Below, one piece after another: positions 22,301-35,701 of a stretch of DNA of 64,000 nucleotides. The notes beneath the pieces are model-generated. The model saw nothing but the letters and a program-made list of their open reading frames with translations. It made no database searches and was not told the origin of the DNA. The stretch is from contig CANTUQ010000060.1 in NCBI GenBank assembly GCA_947683425.1, forward strand, positions 868,001 to 932,000. The letters run 5' to 3'. This stretch comes from Excoecaria cochinchinensis (lineage: Eukaryota > Streptophyta > Magnoliopsida > Malpighiales > Euphorbiaceae). The translations under genes were made by a program, and so were the position numbers. The first letter of the stretch is position 1. Every line of letters begins with the position of its first letter.

Positions 22301-23676
22301 AAAAGGAGAATAAGTCCAACGCCGCCCAGAACACTTGCCAATATTATAACTTTCCGGTTGCTCTTTCCTTCAGCTTCTGGGGCGGGTGGTTGTGTGGAAT
22401 TTGGTCGTCCAAAATTGTCAAAAACCAGGCCCCTTTCAGCATAAAATGAAGCACATTCAAGCAAACTTCTCTGATTTGACTTATTTTGGAGACAATTGCT
22501 AGCAAGAGAAGCATTGGCAGGCACATAATCTGGAACCCTGCCTTCAAAATAGTTTCCAGACAGATCAACAAAACTGAACCTTCTTATTATAGATGTGAGA
22601 TTTCCATAGAACAAATTCCCAGATATATTCAACTCTGCAGTGGTGGAATTACCATTTAATGAGGACTTAGGGAAGACACCAGTAAAATTGTTGCCAGAGA
22701 TATCAAGAAAGCGCAACCCAGGCAATGTCCACAAACCATCTGGGACAGAACCCGTAAAACCATTGTCCTTCAAAACCACAACCTGTAATTGACTTGTAGC
22801 AACAAACAAGTTAGGTGGCAAAGACCCAGCAAGCATATTATTCCCAATCAGCATTTGCTTCAAATTCCTCAACCTTCTCAAATCTGCAGGCACTGAACCA
22901 GACAATGAATTGAAGCTGAGATCAAGGTCAACCAGGTTACCAAGGTCGCCAAGCTGAGCAGCTGCTGACGATGATAATTGATTACTTGAAAGATTCAGAT
23001 ACTGAAGCTTCGAAAGCATCCCAATGCCAGTAGGAATGGACCCAGATAAGTAATTGGAAGAAAGATCAAAATTTGTCAGATTCCCAAGCAAAGAGAAAGT
23101 CACAGGAATAGATCCCGTGAGGGAATTACGAGATAAATCAAGAACCGAAAGCAACACCAATTGACCTAAACTTGGGGGAATTGAACCAGCTAAACTATTA
23201 CCAGCCAAGTGAAGTGTGGTTAAATTAGTCAAATTCCCTAAACTAGCAGGAATAGCATTACGTATTGAACAAAAACGAAGATCAAGAAGTTGAAGAGAAC
23301 CAAGGGATTGACCAAACCAATCAGGGATTGAACCAGGAAGCTGAAATCTAGAAGCGTTAAAAGAACTCAGGTGGGTTAGATTGGCGAGTGCATCAACAGC
23401 AAACTGTGGATTCTGAGAACCAATTCTCGTCCTTCTAAAACCAGAAATGTTGATCCCAGATACACTTCCATTCTGGCATGCAATACCAGTCCAATTCGTG
23501 CAAGGATTAGCTTTTCTAGGCCATTCTTTGCTTCTTATACCCAAAGAAGATCTAAGTTCAAGCAAAGCTGTTCTTTCAAGTGGGGAACTCAGTGTCTCAG
23601 CTTGCTGAAATGTGACCTGAAACTTTAATTGCAGTAGTAGAAAAGCGAATGCTACTACAATTCGCTGATCCACCAT
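19335..23676 (-). CDS. LRR receptor-like protein with a probable pseudokinase domain (At2g16250-like)
   Basis: This is a membrane receptor of the LRR-RLK class. Four exons on the minus strand, 23676-21731, 21066-20938, 20377-20358 and 19948-19335, give 902 residues. Residues 1 to about 26 are a signal peptide. The ectodomain begins with an LRR N-terminal cap (PCTNWTGIAC), followed by about ten leucine-rich repeats of the form LxxLxLxxNxLxGxIP. A transmembrane helix spans about 443-469. The cytoplasmic kinase-like domain starts near 508. Its Gly loop reads RGHSGDLYRG, and Lys548 (VVIK) is kept. The catalytic loop is HRDIQASS, with Ser in place of the usual Asn, and the DFG motif is replaced by LGS. 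The tail is Ser/Gly-rich. By recall it resembles Arabidopsis At2g16250. Exon 3 is only 20 nt long. Confidence 0.93.
20358..20377 (-). other. 20-nt microexon of the LRR receptor-like gene
   Basis: The sequence GTCAGAACAGAGCACTTCTG on the minus strand is bordered by CTGCAG upstream and GTACGT downstream. Its length is not a multiple of three, yet it joins the phase-2 exon 2 to exon 4 in frame, encoding QSEQSTSG between RLLRLP and YTTAICAYDVYCFG. Skipping it would shift the frame within the kinase-like domain. Confidence 0.8.
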
Positions 23677-24400
23677 CGCTTATAAGAACTTGTATGTAAC
23701 TGATTCAACTCTTCTCCTCTTCATATCAAATGTACCCTTCTGCAAAAAAAAATAAAAATAAAAAATAATACAGCACCTCCTCTCTCTCTCTCTCTCTTAA
23801 AAGAACCACAAACCGAAGAAAAAAAAATCAACTTTTGGTCTCTTAACTCACCTGGGCTTTTTTTTCTTCAAATTGTTGGTGACCAATCTGTATAACTCCT
23901 CCTCTTTCTCTTTCCCTACCTACTACTCTTTACATAATTCCAGTTTCCTCAGTAGACAAAATAAAAATGGCAAGCTAATGATTAAAATATTCCCCAAATA
24001 ACTAACTGGTCAAATAATAATGGAGAAAGATTCAGATTAAAGAGGAGGAGGAGGAGGAGGAGGCGAGGAAGGGAGAAGTGGCTGGTCAAGAAAGAACTAT
24101 TAGACTATAAAAAGTGGGCTCAAAAGGGCGTTTTGAGTTTTTAAGCGCTGACAATTCATAAATCAATAAAAAAGGGCCATAGAAACGGAAAATAAAAAGA
24201 AGTTAAATCAAAGAAAAAAAAAAGTTACTAACATCAGACTCAGTCGCGCCGGTACGGCACCTCCGACACAAATCCCACCTCCAGCCGCCGGAGTTTCGGC
24301 GATGTGTTTGACCTCCGATTATTTCGCTCTTGCCAGCTAAGCTCAACTACTCCTGACACAACCCCCTATCTATGTGTAATAACACTCATTTGTAATTTAA
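23677..24400 (-). promoter_or_regulatory. Upstream region of the LRR receptor-like gene
   Basis: This contains the probable 5' untranslated region and promoter. On the + strand there is a (CT)n run at about 23778-23797 and a (GAG)n run at about 24041-24063. Both would read as purine or pyrimidine tracts in the leader. A GC-richer patch at about 24240-24340 may mark the distal promoter or a leader exon. The exact start cannot be fixed from sequence. Confidence 0.4.
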
Positions 24401-26222
24401 TAAAAGGGTAAAAGATCATGAAGAGAAATTTTTTTTTTTTTTTTATAATTACATCAATGGGGGAATATTAGGAAGAGATTAAACTATAGTTAAGGCTGAA
24501 TTTATGTGTACCAAGTGTTTGAGGAAAGTATTGAGTGCATGCTTAATTTAATTGCATTCATGGGCTGGAAACAGCCGAGAATCAGAGATCTGTTTCATTT
24601 AAGAGTTGAGGTTTCCTTTTTCTGCTTTTCTTTAAAAGGCAAGTAATTGTGAGTACAGATTCGCAAATCTTCCTCATTACCCATATTTATATGAAAATCA
24701 AATTTATATTTTCACATTTTTTTAAATTTTCAGCATTTTTTTAATAAAATAAGTATAACGATTAAATACAAAAATATTATTAAAAAAAATCGAATTCAAA
24801 ATTTTATAACATTTTTTATCAAATACTGGTTGTCACGTCAACTTCTAATAGTTAGCAAATTTAATTACTTGTATCATAAACTAATGTAATATGATGATAA
24901 ATTTAGTACAAGTTCATGTTAAAATTATGATAATAAAAAAGTTTATATTAATAAATATAAATTATTATTGTTTTATTTTTTAAATATATTTCTAATTACT
25001 CTTGGAAAATATGAGAAAAAATATAAAAAAAGTATTATTTTAATAATATTAATTAAAATTTCTAAATGTGTATACAAGTTATTTTTTAGCGATCGAATTA
25101 TATGATTGGATATGGTGCTAGTAGCAAAGAATATTGAAAGATAGACAAGTGTGCATTAAAGTTGACATAAAGTTTATTTTTTTGGTTGGAGGTACAGGAT
25201 TGGTCCGTTCAGTAGCAAAAAATGTGACCTTTAGAACAAATGGGGATGAACCGAAGTAAAATAAATAGAATTCTGGATTTAATAATTAATATTGAAATTA
25301 CAAAATAGTCCTTGTCTATTCTCTAATCTTCCACTTAGTCAATTGTTGGAGGGGCAACAGTTATGAGATGGACAGCAATGGTTTCAAAGTCTGGACCAAG
25401 TACAATGTGGGCATTTGGGTCAACAGAGTTGATGATATATTTATTTATTATAAACCATGATACTCGGTGGCTTTTTTATAATTACAATAAATAATTTGAT
25501 ATGAAAATATTTAGAATTTTTATGTTGAGCATAAAATTGAAAATAGTATCTTCAGTCTTGTTTTATGAAATTAGCACTTTATATCAGTATGAATAAACAT
25601 TAAAATTTAAAATTATTAGTTCTTAGTATTTAAAAATAAATAAATTTGAAAATATTTATTGTAAAGCAACAAATTCTTCGACAATAATTGGATTGGAGAA
25701 AGCAACAAACAGATCAGTTTAAAAAAAAAAAAAGGCAACGAACGGCTAACGCGCGCTGGTAAAATGTTAATTGTTGTTTGTCTGTTTGTTTTTCTTTTGT
25801 TGTCTTCAAAGAAAAGTATGGCAATTACAGGACAATTATACTGTTTTACTTCCTTCCATATTTTCTCCAATCAACTACCAAGAAATTAGAACTAAATAAA
25901 TGTAAATGCAAGCTGCCCAATAAATCCTTTGTCTAATTATACAAAGTTATTTTTCAAATATATATATATTGAAGAAAAAATTAAAATTTAAAAAATAAAT
26001 ATTTACTGGCGATTTTGATAAAAAAATATATATATTTTTAAATATTTAGACACGATATGCTTTGCTTTTTTAGTAAATTTTTTTCAGTATAAATTTAAAT
26101 TAATAAATTTTAAATATCTGATAATTATACAATTTAAAAGTCTATCAGTTTGATTAATCCAGGTGGAATTGACTTAGCTCAATTTGAAAGTAAACTCTCC
26201 CCCACACTAATATTTCCAATCC
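24401..26222. other. AT-rich intergenic DNA
   Basis: Non-coding sequence with many A/T runs. The only longer open frame (minus, about 25616-25870) is low-complexity and has no homology that I recognise. I see no element boundaries. Confidence 0.6.
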
Positions 26223-26230
26223 ACGATAAT

Positions 26231-26882
26231 CATGGTTATTAAAACCGGACCGGCCGGTTCAACCGGTTGAACAGCGAACCGATTGACTAACCGGTTGGTT
26301 CAACTGTAAAAAAATCGAATTGGGAAAAATCGAGAAGAACCGGATTAAACCGTCCAAAAATCGGGTCTAATTTAAAATAATTATTTTTTCATAAAAATAA
26401 ATAATAAATAATCTAATAAATTTTATTTAATAAATAATTGGTTTTTTTACTATCTAATCGCATTTGAACTTAATGAAAATAATATAATGATTTAATAATT
26501 CAATAAAATACAATAGAATAAAAATTAAACAAATTATTAAAATTGGCAAACTTAAAGATAATTTTCTATCATTTTTTTTTAATTTCACCTACAGTTATTG
26601 AATTATTTAATTTTTAAATTAAAACTCATAAAATAAAATATTTTAACAGAAAATAACTAATCAAGTAATAATTTTAAAAAATAAAAGGTGAAAAAATATT
26701 ATTACTAGTATATTTGAAGCATATGTTAAATGTTTTGATTGATTTTTTTTAGTAGTAATATTTATAAAAACTATACTAATTAATAATATTTTAAAAAATA
26801 TAAAAAAATCCGGTTGAATCTGGTCGAACCACGAACCCTCAGTCTTGCCGGTTCTTTATCCGGTCCGATTTTAATAACATTG
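26231..26882 (+). mobile_element. hAT-type miniature element, family B copy 1
   Basis: This 652-bp element has inverted termini CATGGTTATTAAAACCGG and, read from the other end, CAATGTTATTAAAATCGG. It is flanked by a perfect 8-bp duplication ACGATAAT (26223-26230 and 26883-26890). The ends are rich in CCGGTT motifs and the interior is AT-rich. There is no transposase frame. Confidence 0.87.
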
Positions 26883-26890
26883 ACGATAAT

Positions 26891-28955
26891 AGAATCTATT
26901 TGACCGATCAATGCCAATTAATATTGGAATGTCTTAGTGCTTCATTTATTTTTATTTTTATTATTTTTAGGGAGTAGAAATTCAAACATTATTTTTATTA
27001 TATTAAAACCAATTTTACTGAAAAAATGAAATAATCCTTGAAAAGTTGTAGTGCGTAATTTAATATTGTAACATAAAAACTGAATTTTGTTAAATTACAT
27101 ATATACAGATGAGGTTGGTAATTATTAATTAAAAGCGTAACTAAAAAGGTAGAGATGAAATTTATGATGAATTGTATTGTATGTAATAAATTGAAGCAAA
27201 TAGCATAATATCTGGTTGAAATAATTAATTCAATTCCTTCTTCAGTTCAAATTACAAGTTGACAAACCATTCCACGTTTGTTAGGATTATACTCGTTTCT
27301 CATTTCCTTCACCAACATTTAATTTGTCATAATGTTTTACACCATAAATTGTTTTTTTCTCTAAATTCAATCTATCTTTCTGTTCATATATGAAACTGAT
27401 AATGTATACACATTCTTATATAATATTTTCATTTTGCAAATCTAAAATATTATTATTATTTAGTTATAAATTATAGAAAATTAGCTATGGATTGAGAATA
27501 ATTAATATTTCTGGCTATTTTTATTTTTATTTTTTTAAATTTAGAAGTTTTAAATTCGAGCAATAAATGGGAATTTTGATACTTTCTTAATTTATAAATC
27601 ATCACGGTGAAATACTTATCAATTTGTTTTCTCAATTAATTCCTAACCTCCTCGTAATGAAATTTCCCTCCACACTATATTTCTCTTAAATTCAGTTCCT
27701 TATGCTTCACGAATTTCATTTATTTATTTGTTGACATTATAACAACATTCCATTTTTGCATGTTAGCATCTACTTATATATATACACATTATACAGGAGG
27801 AAAACGTACTTCTCGCATAAATGTTATTTAAATTAGACTTTTGCTTCACCATTTCATTTAATATATATATATATATATATGTATGTTTATTTCTTGAATT
27901 TTTATGGTAAGCAAAAGTCTTTCCTTAGCGAACTTGATAAGTCACAAAAATTTAGAATGAAGTTTTCTCATTTCTTGTGCAATTATACATAATACATGGC
28001 ACGTACAAAATCCAATACTCATTTTTTGTCATGATGAGGTTATTTCGTAATTATATTTTTATTTTCAATTAATTATTAAAACTCCCCAATTCGCTCTATA
28101 CACAATATTTATTTTCCTATTGATTTTCTGTTACATAATATATAATTAACAAAGTCCTTCTTTTACATATTAAATTAAATCACAATTAGAAATATCTAGA
28201 AGGTTTGCATTTTATCGCATCGTATCTTCGAGCACTAATAATGCAGATTGCAGACAATGAGCGTAATGGAGAGTCAAACCACATTTAGGGGTCAACTCTT
28301 TCTGCTGGATCGTGGATCTCTTACAATGTCATAAGTGTCAGAAGCACTATGGCCACAACAATGTTAAAAATTAAAAAGCACCAACTCCATCCATCTCTCT
28401 CTCAATGCATGCAGCAAATTACCCAAAACTTTTTTTTAACAAAATAATAATAATAATAACTGATATTATTATAAAGATAGGAAAAAGTTATTCGCTAACA
28501 TTTTATTTATTTACAAAAGCAGAATATTTTCAAAACCTTTTTTAACTGCATGTGCCTCCATATAATTCGTATTTAAGTTTAATTTTTAATAACATATTAG
28601 GATTCATATTTGAACTCATAATTTCATATTTCATAACTTGGGTGTTAAGAATTCGACTAATTTTTTATTTTATCAAAATTTAAATTTTACTCTCTTATAC
28701 TTTTAAAAATGTATTACCAAAAAATAAAGCAATTAAATAAACATTATACCGTTACAAGCAAAAAAAGATTTAATGCGTGGATATATGTAGTGCGCACAAA
28801 TTTTGTTAGAATAAAAATTAAATCTTATCTAACGGTCTAAATATGTGTGCACTACAGTATATGTATGCACCGAATTACTATTTTTTAATACATATCAAAT
28901 CCTCTAAACTTGACAGTTTTGATTATTTTGCCTTGGAAAGCTACTCGGTCACCTA
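26891..28955. other. AT-rich intergenic DNA
   Basis: No gene is seen. It contains a (AT)n microsatellite at about 27861-27880. An imperfect inverted pair TGTAGTGCGCACA / TGTGTGCACTACA at about 28785-28860 could be a remnant of a small foldback element. Confidence 0.55.
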
Positions 28956-29147
28956 AATTATCAATTTTTGTTATACCTTGGGTCTTTAAATGTGGATGTG
29001 TAATTTTTTCTCAACGAGAGAGATATGTGTCACTTTAAAATTTATGTACAATAAATTATCAATTTTTATTATACCACAGGTCTCTAAAAGTGGACGTGTC
29101 ATTTTGTTCAATGAGAAAGATTTGTGTCACATAAAGTTTATGTACAA
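28956..29147. repeat. Two-unit tandem repeat, about 96 bp per unit
   Basis: Both units begin AAATTATCAATTTTT and share GTGTCA-like and TTTATGTACAA stretches. They start near 28956 and 29052. Identity is roughly 80%, so the duplication is fairly old. Confidence 0.75.
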
Positions 29148-29210
29148 AAATTACACGTGTCTTTTTTTATTGAGAGAAAAATTTCATTTAAATATTTAAT
29201 GACTTATTAT

Positions 29211-29879
29211 CATGGTTATTAAAACCGGATCGGACCGGCCAGTTCAACCGGTTGAACAGCGAACCGGTTGGTTCAACTGCAGAAAACCGGATTGGAAAAA
29301 ACCGGAAAGAACCGGCCAAAATCGGGTTGAACCGGTCAAAAACCGGGTTTAATTTAAAATAATTAATAAAATAATTATTTTTTCATAAAAATAAAAAATA
29401 AATAATCTAATAAATTTTATTTAACAAATAATTGATTTTTTTTACTATTTAATCACATTTGAATTTAATGAAAATAATATAATGATTTAATAATTTAATA
29501 AAATACAATAGAATAAAAATTGAATAAATTATTAAAATTGGTAAACTTAAAGATAATTTTCTATCATTTTTTTAAATTTTACCTATAGTTATTGAATTAT
29601 TTAATTTTTAAATTAAAACTCATAAAATAAAATATTTTAACAGAAAATACCTAATCAAGTAATAATTTAAAAAAAATAAAAGGTAAAAAAATATTATTAC
29701 TAGTATATTTGAGGCATATGTTAAATGTTTTGATTGATTTTTTTTTGAGTAGTAGTATTTATAAAAATTATACTAATTAATAATATTTTAAAAAATATAA
29801 AAAAATGCGGTTGAATCCGGTCGAATTACGAACTCTCAGCCTTACCGATTTTTTATCCGATCCGATTTTAATAACATTG
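29211..29879 (+). mobile_element. hAT-type miniature element, family B copy 2
   Basis: This is the second copy of the family at 26231, in the same orientation and 669 bp long. It starts CATGGTTATTAAAACCGG and ends TTTTAATAACATTG. A perfect 8-bp duplication CTTATTAT (29203-29210 and 29880-29887) flanks it. Different target duplications show that the two copies inserted independently and were not made by local duplication. Confidence 0.88.
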
Positions 29880-29887
29880 CTTATTAT

Positions 29888-31198
29888 GTCTGAAAATTAA
29901 AGTAGATCGAATTAAATAATTTTCTTGGCAATTTAAAAGGTGAAATAATCTACATTCGCAAGTTGAATGGATGCTTACGTGGTAATGTGAAAAAAAAAAA
30001 AAAAAAAGTTAAATGTCCTTCAATAGATAATTTTGATCCATACATACGTCCTTGTCCATTAGATCATGACCTTAAATAAAATTTAGAGCTCTTTAAAAAA
30101 GAAAATGCTGGGGGCAAACGGAGAATGAAGCCGACGTGGCATAAATTACTCATTCTCTACGTTTAGCTGTCCTAATCATCAAGTCAGTCAACTATGACTT
30201 GTTGGATTCCTTCACCACTTTTCGTTGTCAGTCTCCTTGTCGGCTGCCATGTCACTATATACATTTCTATAATTTTCTCCCGTCTCTTGATGAATATATT
30301 ACATCAATGGTGCCAAACGTGATGGCCTTCCTGTATCAATATTTCGTGTTCAGACTTCAATTTCATCGTTTTAAAATAAATTATTCATTTTAGATACTTT
30401 TCTAATTTTTAATATACTGCTCATTCCATTTCATTTTTTATGTTACTTTATTATTTTTATTATAATTAATGAGTGTTAATTAAATTTAAATTTATAAAAA
30501 AATTAAGTGATTTAATGTATAAATTTAAATTTAATTAGTTAATTTATATTAAAAAATTTAATCAAGTTTAAAAAATAAATTTAAATTTAATCGAAAGTTT
30601 AAAAGTGTTATATAAATAAAATTTAAATTTTATTTAAAAGTGACATATAAAATTAAATTGAGTGAGTATTTGATTTTATTTTTCGGAATAGTATGAATTT
30701 CTGTGCTAACATGTACATTTCATTATACCTGTGCTATTCCTAGATTATCTATATTTTTTTATTTCTTTAAAATTAATGTTTATATTTTTATTATTTTCGC
30801 TGCATTTTATATCTGTCTTTCTCTTTCTTTTTTTTTTTAAAAAAATAATTAACAGCATGGTTGATAAAAGGACAATTAACCAGCCCGATCAATGGATTGG
30901 ATCAAATGAATTTAGATCAACCGATGATAAATTATAAACGAGCCATTATATTACAGACAATTACTTTTTTCGTTCCACAATATCTATCTGTCATTTTTTT
31001 ACATAATTTAATGTTTTATTTTATATGTCGTTTTTAAACTTTCAAATTTCAATACAACATTTTTTTTTTAATTTTCAATATAATATTAATTTCATATTCA
31101 ATTTTTAATATTATTCAATCAATTAAATTTAAGTCACAATTTTAGAAATAATAAAAATGAGATAATTTAGTCATTTTTTATTATATTTAATTCTAAAT
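29888..31198. other. Intergenic DNA between family B copy 2 and the copia element
   Basis: Mostly AT-rich. A stretch of more balanced composition at about 30090-30340 has no recognisable coding content. No gene is seen. Confidence 0.55.
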
Positions 31199-31203
31199 TT
31201 AGG

Positions 31204-31631
31204 TGTTAGGATCGACGGACTATTTAGACAGTGATTTTATGGCAACAGTGAAAAAATAGCCAAAATAATAAAAATAAATACACACAAATTTACGTGGTTC
31301 GGCAGTGTGCCTACGTCCACGGGAAAAGAGGAGCAATAAATTTACTATAGAAAAATAATATTACAAGTGAAGAAAACTCTCAACCCAAAACCCAATTACA
31401 CCCGCTCACAAAATGCTCTCTTAATTAGAGCATAAACACTCTCTCAAATTCTTTATATTCGATGATCTTACAATTGAAGACGGGAAAGCCTTTTATAGGA
31501 ATGGAGAGTAACTGTGAGACACTGTGCCACCGATTTCGGTGGCAGCTATATTTGACAAAACGAAATCGGTGGCAACTTTCTTTGACAAAGAACAAAAGAA
31601 CAAAAAGATAAAAGCAAAGGCATATACGACA
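31204..31631 (-). repeat. 3' LTR of the copia element
   Basis: On the + strand it runs from TGTTAGGATCG to CATATACGACA. It is identical to the other LTR except for one C/T difference in the segment GGGAAAG(C/T)CTTTTATAGG. It contains the 20-bp palindrome-like sequence TGCCACCGATTTCGGTGGCA at 31525-31544. Confidence 0.95.
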
Positions 31632-31701
31632 AATCTCCACCTTGACTTTGAATTTTATCAACAGTAAACTTAGCTCCACCTTCTCCAAATAACTTTAAGT
31701 G

Positions 31702-34700
31702 CTACGTACATACACCAATCAAGTCCAAACAGTGTTTGAACTTGGTAGCAGGAAGAGACTTTGTCAACATATCTGCTGGGTTGTCTGCAGTACCAATCTT
31801 TTTAACCATAACATCTCCTTGTGCGATAATATCTCGAACAAAATGGTACCTGATGTCAATGTGCTTTGTTTTTCCATGAAACATCTGGTCTTTGGTCAGA
31901 TGTATAGCACTTTGACTATCGCAAAAGACAACTGTCACTTGATGATCTGAATTTAGCTCATTGTATAAGCCCTTTAACCAAATAGCCTCTTTGATAGCTT
32001 CAGTCACTGCCATGTATTCAGCTTCTGTTGTAGACAACGCAACTGTAGGTTGCAATGTAGATTTCCAACTGACAGCACTATTTCCAAAAGTAAATACGTA
32101 GCCTGTCAATGATCTCCTTTTGTCAAGATCTCCTGCATAGTCTGAGTCGACATAGCCAACCAAACTACTATCACCACTACTGAACTCCAAACAGGTATCA
32201 ACTGAGCCTTTCAAGTATCTCAAAATCCATTTTACTGCTTGCCAGTGAACTTTACCAGGATTTGCCATGAATCTACTCACAACACTAACTGCATGAGAAA
32301 TATCAGGTCGAGTACATACCATGGCATACATCAGACTGCCTACTGCACTGGAGTATGGAATATGATCCATGTACTTCTGCTCTTCATCTGTTTGTGGTGA
32401 CTGTATAACTGAAAGCTTGAAATGAGCAGCTAATGGAGTACTTACAGACTTTGCATCTTTCATGCCAAAACGCTCAAGCACTTTCTCAACATATTTCTTT
32501 TGAGTGAGGAACAACTTTCCTGCTTTCCTGTCCCTTTGAATCTCCATTCCAAGAATCTTCTTTGCTGCTCCAAGATCTTTCATCTCAAACTCTTTACTTA
32601 ATAAAACTTTCAGCTTCTCAATTTCAGAAGTATTCTTTGCAGCAATCAACATATCATCAACATATAACAATAAATATATGAATGATCCATCATCTAACCT
32701 TCTGAAGTAAACACAATTATCATAATTACTCCTTGAAAAATTATTACTAGTCATGAAGGAGTCAAACCTCTTATACCACTGCCTGGGTGACTGCTTAAGA
32801 CCGTATAGAGATTTCTTCAGTAAACAAACATGGTCCTCCTTGCCTTCAACCTTGAAACCTTCTGGTTGTTGCATGTAAATTTGCTCTTCAAGATCACCAT
32901 GTAGAAAAGCAGTTTTAACATCTAACTGCTCCAGTTCTAAGTCATACTTAGCCACCATAGCAAGTAACATGCGAATGGAACAATGTTTTACAACTGGCGA
33001 GAAGACATCATTGAAATCCACACCTTGAACTTGCTTGAATCCCTTTGCAACTAGGCGAGCTTTAAATCTTGCTTCTTCAATGCCTGGGTTGCCTTCCTTC
33101 TTCTTGAAAACCCATTTGCAGTCGATAATCTTCTTTCCTTTTGGTGGTCTAACGAGCTCCCAAGTGCCATTCTTATGCAATGACTCCATTTCTTCTTGCA
33201 TAGCTATCAACCATCTATCTGAGTTGGCTCCTGAAATGGCTTCTGAATATGTGGATGGTTCTCCAACATTGTTGATCTCCTCAGCTGCTGATAAAGCATA
33301 AGCCACCAAATCTGCATAATCTTTATATTTTGTTGGCTTCTTTATTTCTCTCCTTTCTCTATCTTTGGCAATAGAATATGGCTGCTCCTGTTCGACTGAG
33401 TTAGGATCTGAATCACCTTGCTGAGAGCTGGATGGTTGTGAATCTGACTGCGACATAGAATCTTGCTGAGCAGGATAATCTTCAACATCCATCTCCTGTC
33501 TCGGACTGGCCTCCATTTGCTTATCAGAACTGCAAGGTATCAATACTTCATTTTTTGAATGAAGCATTGAACCTTCATCAAATGTGACATCTCTGCTGAT
33601 TATAACTTTGGATGATTTGGGACACCAAAGTTTATATCCTTTCACCCCTGGTGGATATCCGAGAAAAATGCACTTCCTCGCCCTTAGTGCTAATTTGCCA
33701 TCATTGACGTGCATGTATGTTGGACAGCCAAAAATTCTCAAATTTGAATAATCTGCAGGTTTGCCAGACCAAGCTTCTTCTGGAGTCTTGAAACCAATTG
33801 GAACTGATGGAGAGCGATTGACTAAATTAGCAAGCAGTTGAAACAGCTTCTGCCCAGAAACTCTTTGGTAATCCAACATTTGAAAGCATACACCTTGCTT
33901 TCTCAATGAGTGTTCTGTTCATCCGTTCAGCAACTCCATTTTGTTGGGGTGTCATCCGAACTGTGTGATGCCTCACAATGCCTTCATTTTTACAGAAGTC
34001 ATTGAACTCACCAGCACAAAACTCCAAGCCATTATCTGTTCTCAGCCTCTTTATTTGCCTTCCTGTCTGCTTCTCAATCATGGTTTTCCATTGTTTGAAT
34101 GTGGAAAACACCTGATCCTTGTGTTTAAGAAAGTAAACCCAAACCTTCCTCGAGAAGTCATCGATGAAGACAAGCATATATCTGGCACCACCTTTTGATG
34201 GAACTTGTGATGGCCCCCATAGATCAGAATGGATATAATCCAAAGTACCTTTGGTTGTGTGGGTACCTGTGCTGAAACTGACACGTTTTTGCTTTCCGAA
34301 AATACAGTGCTCGCAAAAATCAAGCTTGCTAGTATTTTGTCCACACAAAAGACCCTTTTTACTTAACAGGGTTAAGCCTTTCTCACTCATATGGCCTAAT
34401 CTCATATGCCACAATTTGGTGATGTCGGTTTCAAATATTTGAGTAGTAATTGCAGCAGCAGCTCCTGTAACTGTGGTTCCTTGTAGGAGATAAAGTCTTC
34501 CAAACAGTTTAGCCTTCATCACCACCAAAGCACCTTTGCTAACTTTCATGACTCCACCTTCGCTTGTGTATTTGCACCCATTAGCATCAAGAGTGCCCAA
34601 AGAGATGAGATTTTTCTTCATGTCAGGAGCATGGCGAACGTCTGTCAAAGTTCGTACCACGCCATCATGCATCTTGATTCGGATTGTGCCCTTGCCAATA

Positions 34701-35701
34701 ACTTTGCAAGCTGCATCGTTGCCCATCAAAACAACTCCACCTGCAAAAGATTCATATGTGGAGAACCAGTCCCTATTGGGACATATGTGATAAGAGCAAC
34801 CTGAATCCATAATCCAATCATCTTTAAACCTGCACCTTTCATTGTTAGTGACTAAAAGAATATCAGATGTGGACTCATCTTCGGCAATACTAGCTTCGGC
34901 GGATTTTTCCCTTCTTTCTTCAGTTGATTGTTTATTTTTCAACTTATAACAATCAGCTTTAATGTGCCCCTTTTTATGACAATAGTTACATATCAAATTC
35001 TTATGTCTAGATTTTGACCTAGACCTACTACTGCCATAACTCTTATTTTTAGACCTGCCTCTAGCAACAAGGCCTTCTACTACATTATCATCTTTACTAC
35101 CGACAATTCCTTTATCAATTATAATTTTAGAGAGTAAAGCTGTCTTAACCTCCGCCAAAGACACACTATCTTTTCCATAAAGCATTGTATCCCTAAAACT
35201 TTTATGTGACGGTGGTAATGAACACAACAATTTCAAAGCAGCATTTTCATCATCAACTTTAGCACCCACATTTTCTAAACTTACTAAAATTGATGTATAT
35301 TCTTCCAGATAGGTTTTAATAGAAGTACCTTCCTGCATTTGAAATGTGTAGAACCGCGTCATGTGGTACAGCTTGTCGGTCAGGGTTTTGGACATGTACA
35401 AGGACTCCAGTTTCGCCCATAAGCCAGCTGCTGTATCTTCATTGATGACCTCCTGAAGAACTTCATTAGACAAACAGAGCTGAATCTTGGAAACTGCCTT
35501 GTTGATGATCTCCTCCTTCTTTTCTTCAGTCATTGACTCCGGCATTCTATTCTTCCCCAATAGAGCTTTTTCAAGCCCATTCTGAATTAAGATGGCGCGC
35601 ATCTTAATCTTCCACAAAGAGAAATTTATGTTGCGATCAAATTTCTCAATATCAAATCTTGTAGTTGCCATTGCTTCAATCACAATATTCTTTTGATCCA
35701 A
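31702..35701 (-). pseudogene. Copia gag-pol polyprotein frame, broken by one apparent 1-bp frameshift
   Basis: The frame opens at 35701 and reads 624 residues to a TAA at 33827-33829. Gag lies at the N-terminus with a CX2CX4HX4C knuckle (Cys238, Cys241, His246, Cys251). The protease DSG motif is at 299-301. The HHCC integrase zinc region precedes an integrase core with RTDNGLEF. The second frame (33906-31702) continues the integrase C-terminal part and then reverse transcriptase (YVDDMLIA), RNase H (STTEAEYMA, CDSQSAIHL) and TKHIDIRYHFVRD. One extra base at about 33824-33829 explains the break. All other domains appear intact, so this copy is probably non-autonomous only because of that single change. 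Start methionine choice is uncertain: a second ATG (MATTRF) lies ten residues on. Confidence 0.92.

Noticed and set aside
25616..25870. 84-residue minus-strand frame
   Set aside because: Low-complexity F/L/K-rich translation in AT-rich DNA with no domain, splice partner or promoter sign.
28785..28860. Inverted pair TGTAGTGCGCACA / TGTGTGCACTACA as a small foldback element
   Set aside because: The arms are short and imperfect, and no target duplication was found, so it is not listed as an element.
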